20,899 nucleotides of DNA, taken from NCBI GenBank assembly GCA_021780625.1, contig JAJXYI010000305.1, forward strand, positions 1 to 20,899, in the 5' to 3' direction. Source of the DNA: a bacterium. Lineage in GTDB: Bacteria > Verrucomicrobiota > Verrucomicrobiae > Opitutales > Opitutaceae. The notes under the pieces are model-generated. The model was not told where the DNA came from, ran no database searches, and was given only the letters and a program-made list of their open reading frames with translations. Positions 14,868 through 20,899 of the stretch are shown here, one piece after another. The stretch's first letter is position 1, and each line of letters starts with the position of its first letter. The position numbers and the translations under genes were made by a program.

Positions 14868-16985
14868 CTACACGAGGCAGCGAATCTTCGCCTCCCGCGT
14901 CCATTGCCTCGTCTTGGCGGCGCTGATGAAACGTCCGAGGTCACCGAGCTCCACGACTCCTGCGTCGGGTTCGACATTTGCTGCCAACAGCAGCCGCCGC
15001 CCACCTTGGGCGACGCCAATCGCTTTGAGATGCCCATAGGCGTCATGGACAAAATCGATCGCGGCAGTGTCCCGGGTCAGCGCCTTCGCCGCGTCGTCGG
15101 ACAGGATGAGTACGATCGCGTCGAACACGATGGACGGAGTGCCGGCCAGCTGTCCGTCGGCCTTCAGGATTGAACTGTCGGCCAGTTTCGCGCCGCCAAT
15201 CTTGGTGGCTACAATCATCACTCTCGCTCCCTCCTCGACTGCGGCTTTCCGAACTTTACTGATGACGACCCCATCGGAGCCATCTGCGATCAGGATGCCA
15301 ATGGTTCGGCCCTCGAGGGTGTTTTTCATCTTACCGATGATCTGCAATGCCGGGGATGGCGCCAAGTCCTGGACCGGCATTGCGGTGGGCGGAGCATCCG
15401 GCAGGCTCTCGAGTGCGAGGCCGTGCGCGACACGTTTGGCGAGATCCTCTTCGATATGGCGCAGATGAGCGACCATCGCCTCTCGCACGTGAAGATGATC
15501 GACCTTGGAGAGTTCGAAAACGAGGGCCGACACGATATGCGCCTGCTCATAACCGGTCTGGCTGCGATAGAATTGCCGCGCCTGACTGTAGTGGTCGGCA
15601 AAACTCTCCGCACGGATGCGGCCTTTCTCACCGGTCTCAGTCGCAGCGACGCTGCGAAAACCGCCGCTCCGGGTTTCGCGCGGCGAATCCTCTGAGAGGG
15701 AGTTTGGCTCGTAGCCAACCCGACCCCGAGGTTGCATCGACTGCATCTTTCCATCGCGTTGGAGGTTCGCGAACGGACACTTGGGGGCATTGATCGGGAT
15801 TTGATTGAAGTTGGGTGTTCCCAGCCGTGAGAGCTGGGTGTCCAGATAGGAGAAGAGTCGGCCCTGCAGCAGCGGGTCGTTGGAAAAGTCGATTCCGGGA
15901 ACGACGTTCGCTGGGCAGTAGGCCACCTGTTCCGTCTCGGCAAAGAAGTTGTCGGGCCACCGGTCCAGCACCATGCGACCGATCACCTTCAACGGCACCA
16001 GTTCTTCAGGAATCAGTTTGGTCGGGTCGAGATGATCGAACGGAAATTTGTCCGCCTGCTCCTGCGTGAAAAGCTGAACGGCGAATTCCCACTCGGGGAA
16101 GGAACCCTCCCGGATCGCTTCAAACAAGTCGCGCCGATGAAAATCGGGATCGGCCCCGGCAAGCTTCATGGTTTCGTCCCAGACGGTGGATTGCAGTCCC
16201 AGTTTGGGCAGCCAGTGAAATTTGACGAAGGTCGACTTGCCTGCGGCATTCACCAGTCGGTAGCTGTGAACTCCAAAGCCCTCCATCATCCGCAGCGAGC
16301 GCGGAAGGGTGCGGTCGGACATGATCCACATCACTGCGCTCATCGACTCCGGCATCAATGAGATGAAATCCCAGAATGTGGCGTGGGCCGTCGCGCTTTG
16401 GGGATATCCACGATCAGGCTCCATCTTGAGCGCGTGGATCAAATCGGGGAATTTGATGGCATCCTGGATGAAGAATACCGGGATGTTGATCCCGACGAGG
16501 TCCCAATTTCCCTGTCTGGTATAAAATTTGACGGCGAATCCGCGCACATCGCGCGGGGTGTCCACGGAACCCGCTCCGCCGCTCACCGTCGAGAAGCGGG
16601 TAAATACCGGTGTTCTCTCGCCGGTCTCAGTGAGGATGCCCGCGGTGGTCGCGTGCACCAGCGATTCGGTCAGTTCAAAGTAGCCGTGTGCGGCCGAGCC
16701 CCGCGCGTGAACAATGCGTTCGGGAATCCGCTCGTGATCGAAATGAGTGATCTTTTCCCGAAGCACGAAATCCTCCAACAGGGTCGGTCCGCTCGCATTG
16801 GCTTTGAGTGAATTTTGGTTGTCGGAAATCGAGACGCCCTGATTGGTGGTGAGCACCGGATGGGTTCCGCCGGCCACTTGGTGTGGTTCGCCTCCGCTTC
16901 CAATGCGGACCTTTCCCTGCGGAGCAGATGCACCCTTTTCGTTGTGCGTTTTCGAACGGTTTTCTGTCTTGGTGAGATTTTTCAT
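14868..16985 (-). CDS. katE: Large-subunit (clade 2) catalase HPII
   Basis: This 705-residue monofunctional heme catalase decomposes hydrogen peroxide. Like E. coli HPII (753) it has the catalase core plus a C-terminal flavodoxin-like domain (about 540-705, from [13 protein letters not shown]). The distal His is H93 ([12 protein letters not shown]) and the proximal heme Tyr is Y380 ([14 protein letters not shown]). The segment that normally reads VGNNxPVFF here reads VGINIPVFF, so the catalytic Asn position (human N148, HPII N201) is I166. HPII His392, which bonds to the heme Tyr, corresponds to C357. Start set at the ATG at 16985; 56 residues of an upstream in-frame extension overlap the DUF1264 gene and are not conserved. 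It lies 86 bp after the DUF1264 gene and is probably co-transcribed. No signal peptide is seen, so it is cytoplasmic. Protection against oxidative stress is the expected role if activity is retained. Confidence 0.95.
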   Translation of the reverse strand: MKNLTKTENRSKTHNEKGASAPQGKVRIGSGGEPHQVAGGTHPVLTTNQGVSISDNQNSLKANASGPTLLEDFVLREKITHFDHERIPERIVHARGSAAHGYFELTESLVHATTAGILTETGERTPVFTRFSTVSGGAGSVDTPRDVRGFAVKFYTRQGNWDLVGINIPVFFIQDAIKFPDLIHALKMEPDRGYPQSATAHATFWDFISLMPESMSAVMWIMSDRTLPRSLRMMEGFGVHSYRLVNAAGKSTFVKFHWLPKLGLQSTVWDETMKLAGADPDFHRRDLFEAIREGSFPEWEFAVQLFTQEQADKFPFDHLDPTKLIPEELVPLKVIGRMVLDRWPDNFFAETEQVAYCPANVVPGIDFSNDPLLQGRLFSYLDTQLSRLGTPNFNQIPINAPKCPFANLQRDGKMQSMQPRGRVGYEPNSLSEDSPRETRSGGFRSVAATETGEKGRIRAESFADHYSQARQFYRSQTGYEQAHIVSALVFELSKVDHLHVREAMVAHLRHIEEDLAKRVAHGLALESLPDAPPTAMPVQDLAPSPALQIIGKMKNTLEGRTIGILIADGSDGVVISKVRKAAVEEGARVMIVATKIGGAKLADSSILKADGQLAGTPSIVFDAIVLILSDDAAKALTRDTAAIDFVHDAYGHLKAIGVAQGGRRLLLAANVEPDAGVVELGDLGRFISAAKTRQWTREAKIRCLV

Positions 16986-17071
16986 GATTTTTGCCGCCGT
17001 TTTAGGGGATCCTGTTTGAGAAATTTGCGGAGTGGGGGACGCCAGGCAGCGTAGGGTCGAGCAGCGCCGGT

Positions 17072-17887
17072 TCACCCTTGCTGTTCGCTTCGCGGCGCAG
17101 GCTCCATCGGGACCGTTTTGGTCGTGATCTCGATCGCCTCGCCTTTTTGCCACGCATCCGCGCCCGGCAGGATCGGCGGAGCGACGATTTCCTCGCGGCT
17201 CTTTTTGGTCTCCTCCGATAGGCCGCCGTACTCCTTGTCACGTTTGGCGAGAAGGCCCGGATTGACCTCTCCGTCGGCGACAAAGGCCATCATCAACTGC
17301 GGGATGCCCAGCGGCACCTTGTCGTCGCGATCAACCTGCCAAGTGTACCAGGTCTTGCCGTAAGTGCTGACAAAGTCGCGCATCAGCTCCCGTTCCGCAG
17401 GGCCGTACATTCCAGGGGCCGTCAACTGCCCTGATTTCACCTCGTAGACGTGGCTGTGCCAAAGTTTCTTTTCGTCGATTGGAAGCGCCCCGAACAGCTC
17501 GGCATTGATGATATATTCGATGCCGACGAGGCGTGCGTCCGCTCTGTCGGAGTCATAGATGACACATTGGCGAACACTCTTTCCGACGTGAGAACAGTAG
17601 TGGTGGGCGATCGCCTGACGTCGGATGTCACCGCTGTAAAAATGGAGGCCGCAGAGGTGGGCGTCGATCGCCGTCAAGGGTGCCGCATCATGAACGGGCT
17701 CGGCGTTCGGTTTCATGCCCATCGCATCGTTGGCGGGCAAAGCCAGGGTTTCATTGCCCCCGACTGACTGCCCTCTGGCTGTTGCCAGGCCCAAGTCCGA
17801 CGCGACAGCGGTCGCCACCAGAGAGGCTGTTCTGACGAAATCCCTGCGGGAGGAGTGGGCGGGAGCGCCTGGGTGGGGTGTATTCAC
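17072..17887 (-). CDS. Tat-exported DUF1264 (OBAP-like) protein
   Basis: The 271-residue product starts at a GTG and has a twin-arginine signal, SSRRDFVRTASLVATAVA (12-29), so it is probably exported folded. The mature part (about 72-250) matches DUF1264, the family of plant oil-body-associated proteins: HLCGLHFYSGD (77-87), HHYCSH (95-100), RQCVIYDSD (106-114), LVGIEYIINAELF, WHSHVYEVKSGQLTAPGM (143-160) and TWQVDRDDKVPLGIPQLMM. Many conserved His and Cys (H77, C79, H82, H95, H96, C98, H100, H144, H146) hint at a metal site, which would fit Tat export; the biochemical function of the family is unknown to me. It precedes katE on the same strand, suggesting a link to oxidative stress. The C-terminus (EEIVAPPILPGADAW) is also family-like. 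The GTG start is chosen because it includes the whole Tat signal; no Shine-Dalgarno sequence is seen. Confidence 0.88.
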   Translation of the reverse strand: MNTPHPGAPAHSSRRDFVRTASLVATAVASDLGLATARGQSVGGNETLALPANDAMGMKPNAEPVHDAAPLTAIDAHLCGLHFYSGDIRRQAIAHHYCSHVGKSVRQCVIYDSDRADARLVGIEYIINAELFGALPIDEKKLWHSHVYEVKSGQLTAPGMYGPAERELMRDFVSTYGKTWYTWQVDRDDKVPLGIPQLMMAFVADGEVNPGLLAKRDKEYGGLSEETKKSREEIVAPPILPGADAWQKGEAIEITTKTVPMEPAPRSEQQG

Positions 17888-18354
17888 AAGAGGGTGTTTG
17901 CTGCGGTCATTGAGTCGTCATCGGGGCGGCCTTTGGACACGACGGGCAGCAGGTTCGCCAAGCAGGCCCGGCGGCCAGCCCGGAGGTGGTTCGCAAATGG
18001 AGAGATCGCCGTTTTGCGAGCGTGCGAGCATAGGATCGGCGACGCTCATCGAGCCATGGGGTGTACTCCTACTTCGGAATTGCCCGCGCCGAGCCCCTCA
18101 GGGCGACCGCAACGGAGCGTGGCCCCTCGTGAGCGCGGCCGGATTCACCCGGTCCTTATGGCTCCGGCACCTCGACACGGAGCCGTTCGGGCCGACGGAG
18201 ACCGTACACAAGTGCGAAAAGCAGGAACGGTTACCCCCGAGACGCGGCGAATTGGGCCACATCCTGCCCGCCGTCTTTCTTGCAGAATATTCGCATATCA
18301 CTCATCGTAAGGGCGCCTGGCCTCCGGGATTACCCGCGGCTAAAGACTTCCACC
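17888..18354. other. Long intergenic region between divergent DUF1264 and ThuA genes
   Basis: No frame here resembles a protein. The region should hold the promoters of the DUF1264-katE pair (minus) and of the ThuA gene (plus), but I see no strong sigma70 pair. An 8-bp palindrome GAATATTC (18285-18292) lies 63 bp before the ThuA start, and a REP-like palindrome lies at 18097-18133. Base composition remains GC-rich. It could be a remnant of a lost gene. Confidence 0.5.
18097..18133. repeat. REP-like imperfect palindrome
   Basis: CTCA-GGGC (18097-18104) faces GCCC (18122-18125) and TGAG (18130-18133), with partial further pairing inside (ACCGC with GCGT). The GC-rich imperfect stem in an intergenic region is like dispersed extragenic palindromes. 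Only one copy is visible here. Confidence 0.35.
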
Positions 18355-19125
18355 ATGAGTCCATCCATCCGAGTCACCGTGTGGGGCGAATTCCGGCACG
18401 AGAGGACGAATCCCCTCGTCGCCGCCCTTTATCCGGAGGGCATGCACGAGACGATTGCCGCCTCGCTGCGCGAGCACCCCGACCTGTCCGTGCGCACCGC
18501 CTGGCTCGATCAGCCGGAACACGGGTTGTCCGACGCCGTGTTGTCCGAGACCGACGTATTGATCTGGTGGGGACACATGGCGCACAGCGAGGTGGGGGAT
18601 GCCGTCGTGGCAAAGGTCAAGGCGCGCGTGCTCGAGGGCATGGGCCTGATCGCGCTGCACTCGGCGCACTACTCGAAGATCTTCAAGGCCCTGATGGGCA
18701 CGACCTGCTCGCTGAAATGGAGGGAGGCCAACGACAAGGAGCGACTCTGGAACGTCAACCCGTCGCATCCCATCACGCGCGGCCTCGGTGAGTATTTCGA
18801 AATTCCCAGCGAGGAGATGTACGGGGAGCCCTTCGGCATCCCGGAACCGGACCAGCTGATTTTCATCTCGTGGTTCAGCGGCGGCGAGGTGTTCCGCAGC
18901 GGCGCCATCTGGCAGCGTGGGCACGGGCGCGTCTTTTATTTTCGCCCGGGACACGAGACGTATCCGACCTACCATCACCCTGAGGTGCGCCGCGTGATTG
19001 CCAACGCCGTGCGTTGGGCTCACAGCGGTGTGCGTCTCACCGACATCTGCCCGAACGTGAAGCCCCTGGAGTCGTTGCCGGCCGATTCCAGCGCCGCTAC
19101 CCGCGAAACGACCGGATACAGATAG
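18355..19125 (+). CDS. ThuA-like domain protein (trehalose utilization family)
   Basis: This 256-residue protein is of the ThuA family, which has a class I glutamine-amidotransferase-like fold and is associated with disaccharide metabolism (in rhizobia ThuA/ThuB act in trehalose and sucrose 3-keto routes). Recognisable segments are [10 protein letters not shown] (7-16), [76 protein letters not shown] and [30 protein letters not shown]. Start set at the ATG at 18355; 25 upstream in-frame residues are not family-like. The Gfo/Idh/MocA gene starts 11 bp after its stop, so the two are surely co-transcribed; ThuA-like proteins beside such dehydrogenases are the normal arrangement. No signal peptide, so cytoplasmic. 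The exact substrate is unknown, but sugar oxidation or 3-keto-sugar handling is the reasonable inference. Confidence 0.92.
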   Translation: MSPSIRVTVWGEFRHERTNPLVAALYPEGMHETIAASLREHPDLSVRTAWLDQPEHGLSDAVLSETDVLIWWGHMAHSEVGDAVVAKVKARVLEGMGLIALHSAHYSKIFKALMGTTCSLKWREANDKERLWNVNPSHPITRGLGEYFEIPSEEMYGEPFGIPEPDQLIFISWFSGGEVFRSGAIWQRGHGRVFYFRPGHETYPTYHHPEVRRVIANAVRWAHSGVRLTDICPNVKPLESLPADSSAATRETTGYR

Positions 19126-19136
19126 GGTTTTTGCCG

Positions 19137-20213
19137 ATGGTCACGATTTCCCGAAAAATCAGGACTCCGATCGTCCGTGTGGCCATTATCGGCACAGGTG
19201 GCATGGCCCACTCTCATGTGCGCCTGTTCAGAGCCGTCCCCGGGTGCCGCCTGGTCGCCGCGGTGGACGTCGATCGCGAGCGGGCGCGCGCGTTTGCCAA
19301 AGAGCACGGCATCACGCGCGCTTTTGGTTCGTTGGACGAACTGCTTAACGAGGCCGAGTTCGACGCGATTGCGATCGTCACACCCGATGCCTCGCACGCG
19401 CGGCTTACGATCCAATGTCTGAAGGCGGGCAAGCATGTGCTCTGCGAGAAGCCGCTTGCGATCGGCTACCCGGATGCCCGGCGGATGGTGGCCGCGGCGA
19501 AAAAGGCCGGTACGGTGAACATGGTCAATTTCAGCTACCGCAACTGGTCCGCGATCCAGGGTGTCGCTGCGATCGTCGCCGCCGGAAAGCTGGGCGAGAT
19601 CCGGCACGTCGAGGCCAGCTACCTGCAATCCTGGCTTTCGAGCCAGGTCTGGGGGGATTGGCGCACGACCCCCGCCTGGCTCTGGCGCCTCTCCCAGAAA
19701 CACGGAAGCCAGGGCGTACTGGGTGACATCGGCGTGCATATCTTCGATTTCGCCACCTTTCCGGCCGGCCCGCTTCGCACCGTCCAGTGCCGGCTCAAGA
19801 CCTTCGCCAAAGCGCCCGGCAACCGGGTGGGCATCTACGATCTGGATGCGAACGATTCCGCCGTCGCGAGCGTGGAGTTTGCCAGCGGCGCCATCGGCAC
19901 GATCCATACCACCCGCTGGGCCTGTGGACACGTGAACCGCCTGTTCCTGAAAATCTCCGGAACCCTCGGCGGCGTCGAAATCGACTCCGAACGCTCGACC
20001 GACAGCTACCGGATCTGCTCGGGTGCGGATCTTCACAAGGCGCACTGGCGCGAGGTGAAGGTCAAGCCAACCCCCACCAACCACGCCCGCTTTATCCGAA
20101 GCATCCGTACGGGCAATCCCGTGCAGCCCGATTTCATGCAGGGCGCCGCGATCCAGAAGATCGTCGACGCCTGTTTTGCCTCGGACTCCCTGGGCGTCGC
20201 CGTGCGAGTGTGA
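19137..20213 (+). CDS. Gfo/Idh/MocA family oxidoreductase
   Basis: This 358-residue NAD(P)-dependent dehydrogenase has an N-terminal Rossmann fold, VAIIGTGGMAHSH (15-27), an acidic residue at the end of the second strand (AAVDVDRERA) and the family motif CEKPLA (E104, K105, P106). The C-terminal domain has GVLGDIGVHIFDFA (193-206), giving the catalytic-type H201 and D204. Substrates in the family are sugars, inositols and related polyols. Start set at the ATG at 19137; the longer frame from 19014 would overlap the ThuA gene and is not conserved. With the ThuA-like gene 11 bp upstream it probably forms a two-gene sugar-oxidation operon. No Tat signal is present, unlike many family members in environmental bacteria, so it acts in the cytoplasm. 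Convergent with the CGNR gene, 43 bp away. Confidence 0.94.
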   Translation: MVTISRKIRTPIVRVAIIGTGGMAHSHVRLFRAVPGCRLVAAVDVDRERARAFAKEHGITRAFGSLDELLNEAEFDAIAIVTPDASHARLTIQCLKAGKHVLCEKPLAIGYPDARRMVAAAKKAGTVNMVNFSYRNWSAIQGVAAIVAAGKLGEIRHVEASYLQSWLSSQVWGDWRTTPAWLWRLSQKHGSQGVLGDIGVHIFDFATFPAGPLRTVQCRLKTFAKAPGNRVGIYDLDANDSAVASVEFASGAIGTIHTTRWACGHVNRLFLKISGTLGGVEIDSERSTDSYRICSGADLHKAHWREVKVKPTPTNHARFIRSIRTGNPVQPDFMQGAAIQKIVDACFASDSLGVAVRV

Positions 20214-20256
20214 TCGGGAACGAAGGCATCGCAACGCTCCGCATCGAGCGCGGCTC

Positions 20257-20850
20257 CTAGGCCCGCCGAGAGCGAAACTGATGCGCCTTGTGCTGGTTGC
20301 CGCACTTCGACATCGAACACCACCGCCGCCGCCCCGCCTTGCTCAGGTCGATGAAAAGGACACCGCAATCGCCCGCGGCACACGTGCGTACCTTGCCCCG
20401 CTGGTCGTGAAACATCAGATCCTCGATCGCCAGCGCCAACTCCCACACGGGGCGCCGGATGGCGTGCGGCTCGCGCCATCCCCACGCGGCTTCTTTCGCT
20501 GAAACGCTCATCACGCGGTTTGCATGAGCGTCAGACATCTGGCCGTTCAGAATTCCGACATCCGCCGAAGCGGGCGCCTTCGCTGAAAGCGTGGCCCGAA
20601 GCACCCGATGGCAGGCCTCGCGCAACCCCACCGCGTCGCGCAGCGCATCCTTCGCCGCCGGCTCACCGGCGACGGCTGCAAGGGCGGTCCCCGTCTTCGC
20701 ATCGATCAGTCCCGCCTGCCGGGCGAACGACACGAGCGCCAGATACCCGCCTAGCCGCTCCACCGGACCGGCTGAAAGCCGCTCGTCCAGCGTATTCACA
20801 AAATTGAGGGCCGGATGATTGCCGTCCCATTCGAATTCCTGCCAGGGCAT
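20257..20850 (-). CDS. ABATE/CGNR zinc-finger putative transcriptional regulator
   Basis: The 197-residue product starts with the ABATE domain signature FEWDGNHPALNFVNTLDERLS (6-26), which is thought to be a stress- or ligand-sensing domain. It ends with a CGNR zinc finger: C157, C162, C178 and C183, in the pattern C-x4-C-x15-C-x4-CGNQ, where the usual CGNR signature reads CGNQ, followed by the basic tail HKAHQFRSRR. Such proteins are regarded as DNA-binding regulators, but direct evidence is sparse. Start set at the ATG at 20850, where family similarity begins; the frame stays open to the window edge, so a longer N-terminus cannot be excluded. It converges with the Gfo/Idh/MocA gene, so its target is more likely to its right, outside the window. 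Confidence 0.9.
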   Translation of the reverse strand: MPWQEFEWDGNHPALNFVNTLDERLSAGPVERLGGYLALVSFARQAGLIDAKTGTALAAVAGEPAAKDALRDAVGLREACHRVLRATLSAKAPASADVGILNGQMSDAHANRVMSVSAKEAAWGWREPHAIRRPVWELALAIEDLMFHDQRGKVRTCAAGDCGVLFIDLSKAGRRRWCSMSKCGNQHKAHQFRSRRA

Positions 20851-20899
20851 GGGCCGAGGAGAACAGAGCGCCCAATGGGCGCTGGCAATCTTCAATGGT

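Noticed and set aside
16986..17153. 56-residue extension of KatE
   Set aside because: It overlaps the DUF1264 gene and has no resemblance to catalase N-termini.
18098..18301. 67-codon minus-strand frame in the large intergenic region
   Set aside because: No similarity that I recognise; it runs through the palindrome and has low-complexity composition.
19020..20234. 404-codon minus-strand frame opposite the Gfo/Idh/MocA gene
   Set aside because: Antisense shadow of a well-supported dehydrogenase.
1..20899. CRISPR array, tRNA, rRNA, insertion sequence or prophage genes
   Set aside because: No regularly spaced repeats, tRNA cloverleaf, rRNA segment, transposase or integrase was recognised on either strand.

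Overview
The window is GC-rich bacterial DNA with 15 protein-coding genes on both strands. I see no rRNA, tRNA, CRISPR array or transposase. The gene mix (ThuA-like protein beside a Gfo/Idh/MocA oxidoreductase, a secreted glycosidase, an orphan duplicated ABC permease, CPBP protease, KatE) suggests a saprophytic Verrucomicrobiota or Acidobacteriota type of organism, perhaps Opitutaceae. That placement is inference from gene content only. Most start codons lack an obvious Shine-Dalgarno sequence, so several starts were chosen from family N-termini.

Region 1 (1-3186): a secreted glycoside hydrolase of the galactocerebrosidase family GH59 (minus strand, C-terminus cut off by the window edge) is divergent from a glycerate kinase.

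Region 2 (3221-10388): a very large membrane protein carries intact CPBP (CAAX-protease-like) motifs and looks like an internal tandem duplication. It is divergent from an aldo/keto reductase, which is followed by an ADOP-type FtsX/MacB permease. A pair of overlapping hairpins lies between the divergent genes.

Region 3 (10389-14586): a sulfur/metal-redox block. On the plus strand lie a NifX/NifB-like cofactor-binding protein with a His/Cys tail and an MBL-fold hydrolase. Converging on them is a minus-strand pair: an ArsR-type regulator fused to rhodanese, then a CoA-disulfide reductase fused to rhodanese. A 24-bp inverted repeat at the start of the regulator gene looks like its own operator.

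Region 4 (14821-17887): a minus-strand pair made of a Tat-exported DUF1264 (OBAP-like) protein and a large-subunit catalase KatE. In the catalase the distal heme-pocket Asn appears to be Ile.

Region 5 (17888-20899): a gene-poor stretch with a REP-like palindrome, then a ThuA-like protein and a Gfo/Idh/MocA oxidoreductase in tandem (11 bp apart), facing a CGNR zinc-finger regulator.

The points most worth a second look are the duplicated CPBP protein, the catalase active-site substitution, the cysteine-free HTH fused to a rhodanese with its putative operator, and the bacterial GH59 enzyme.
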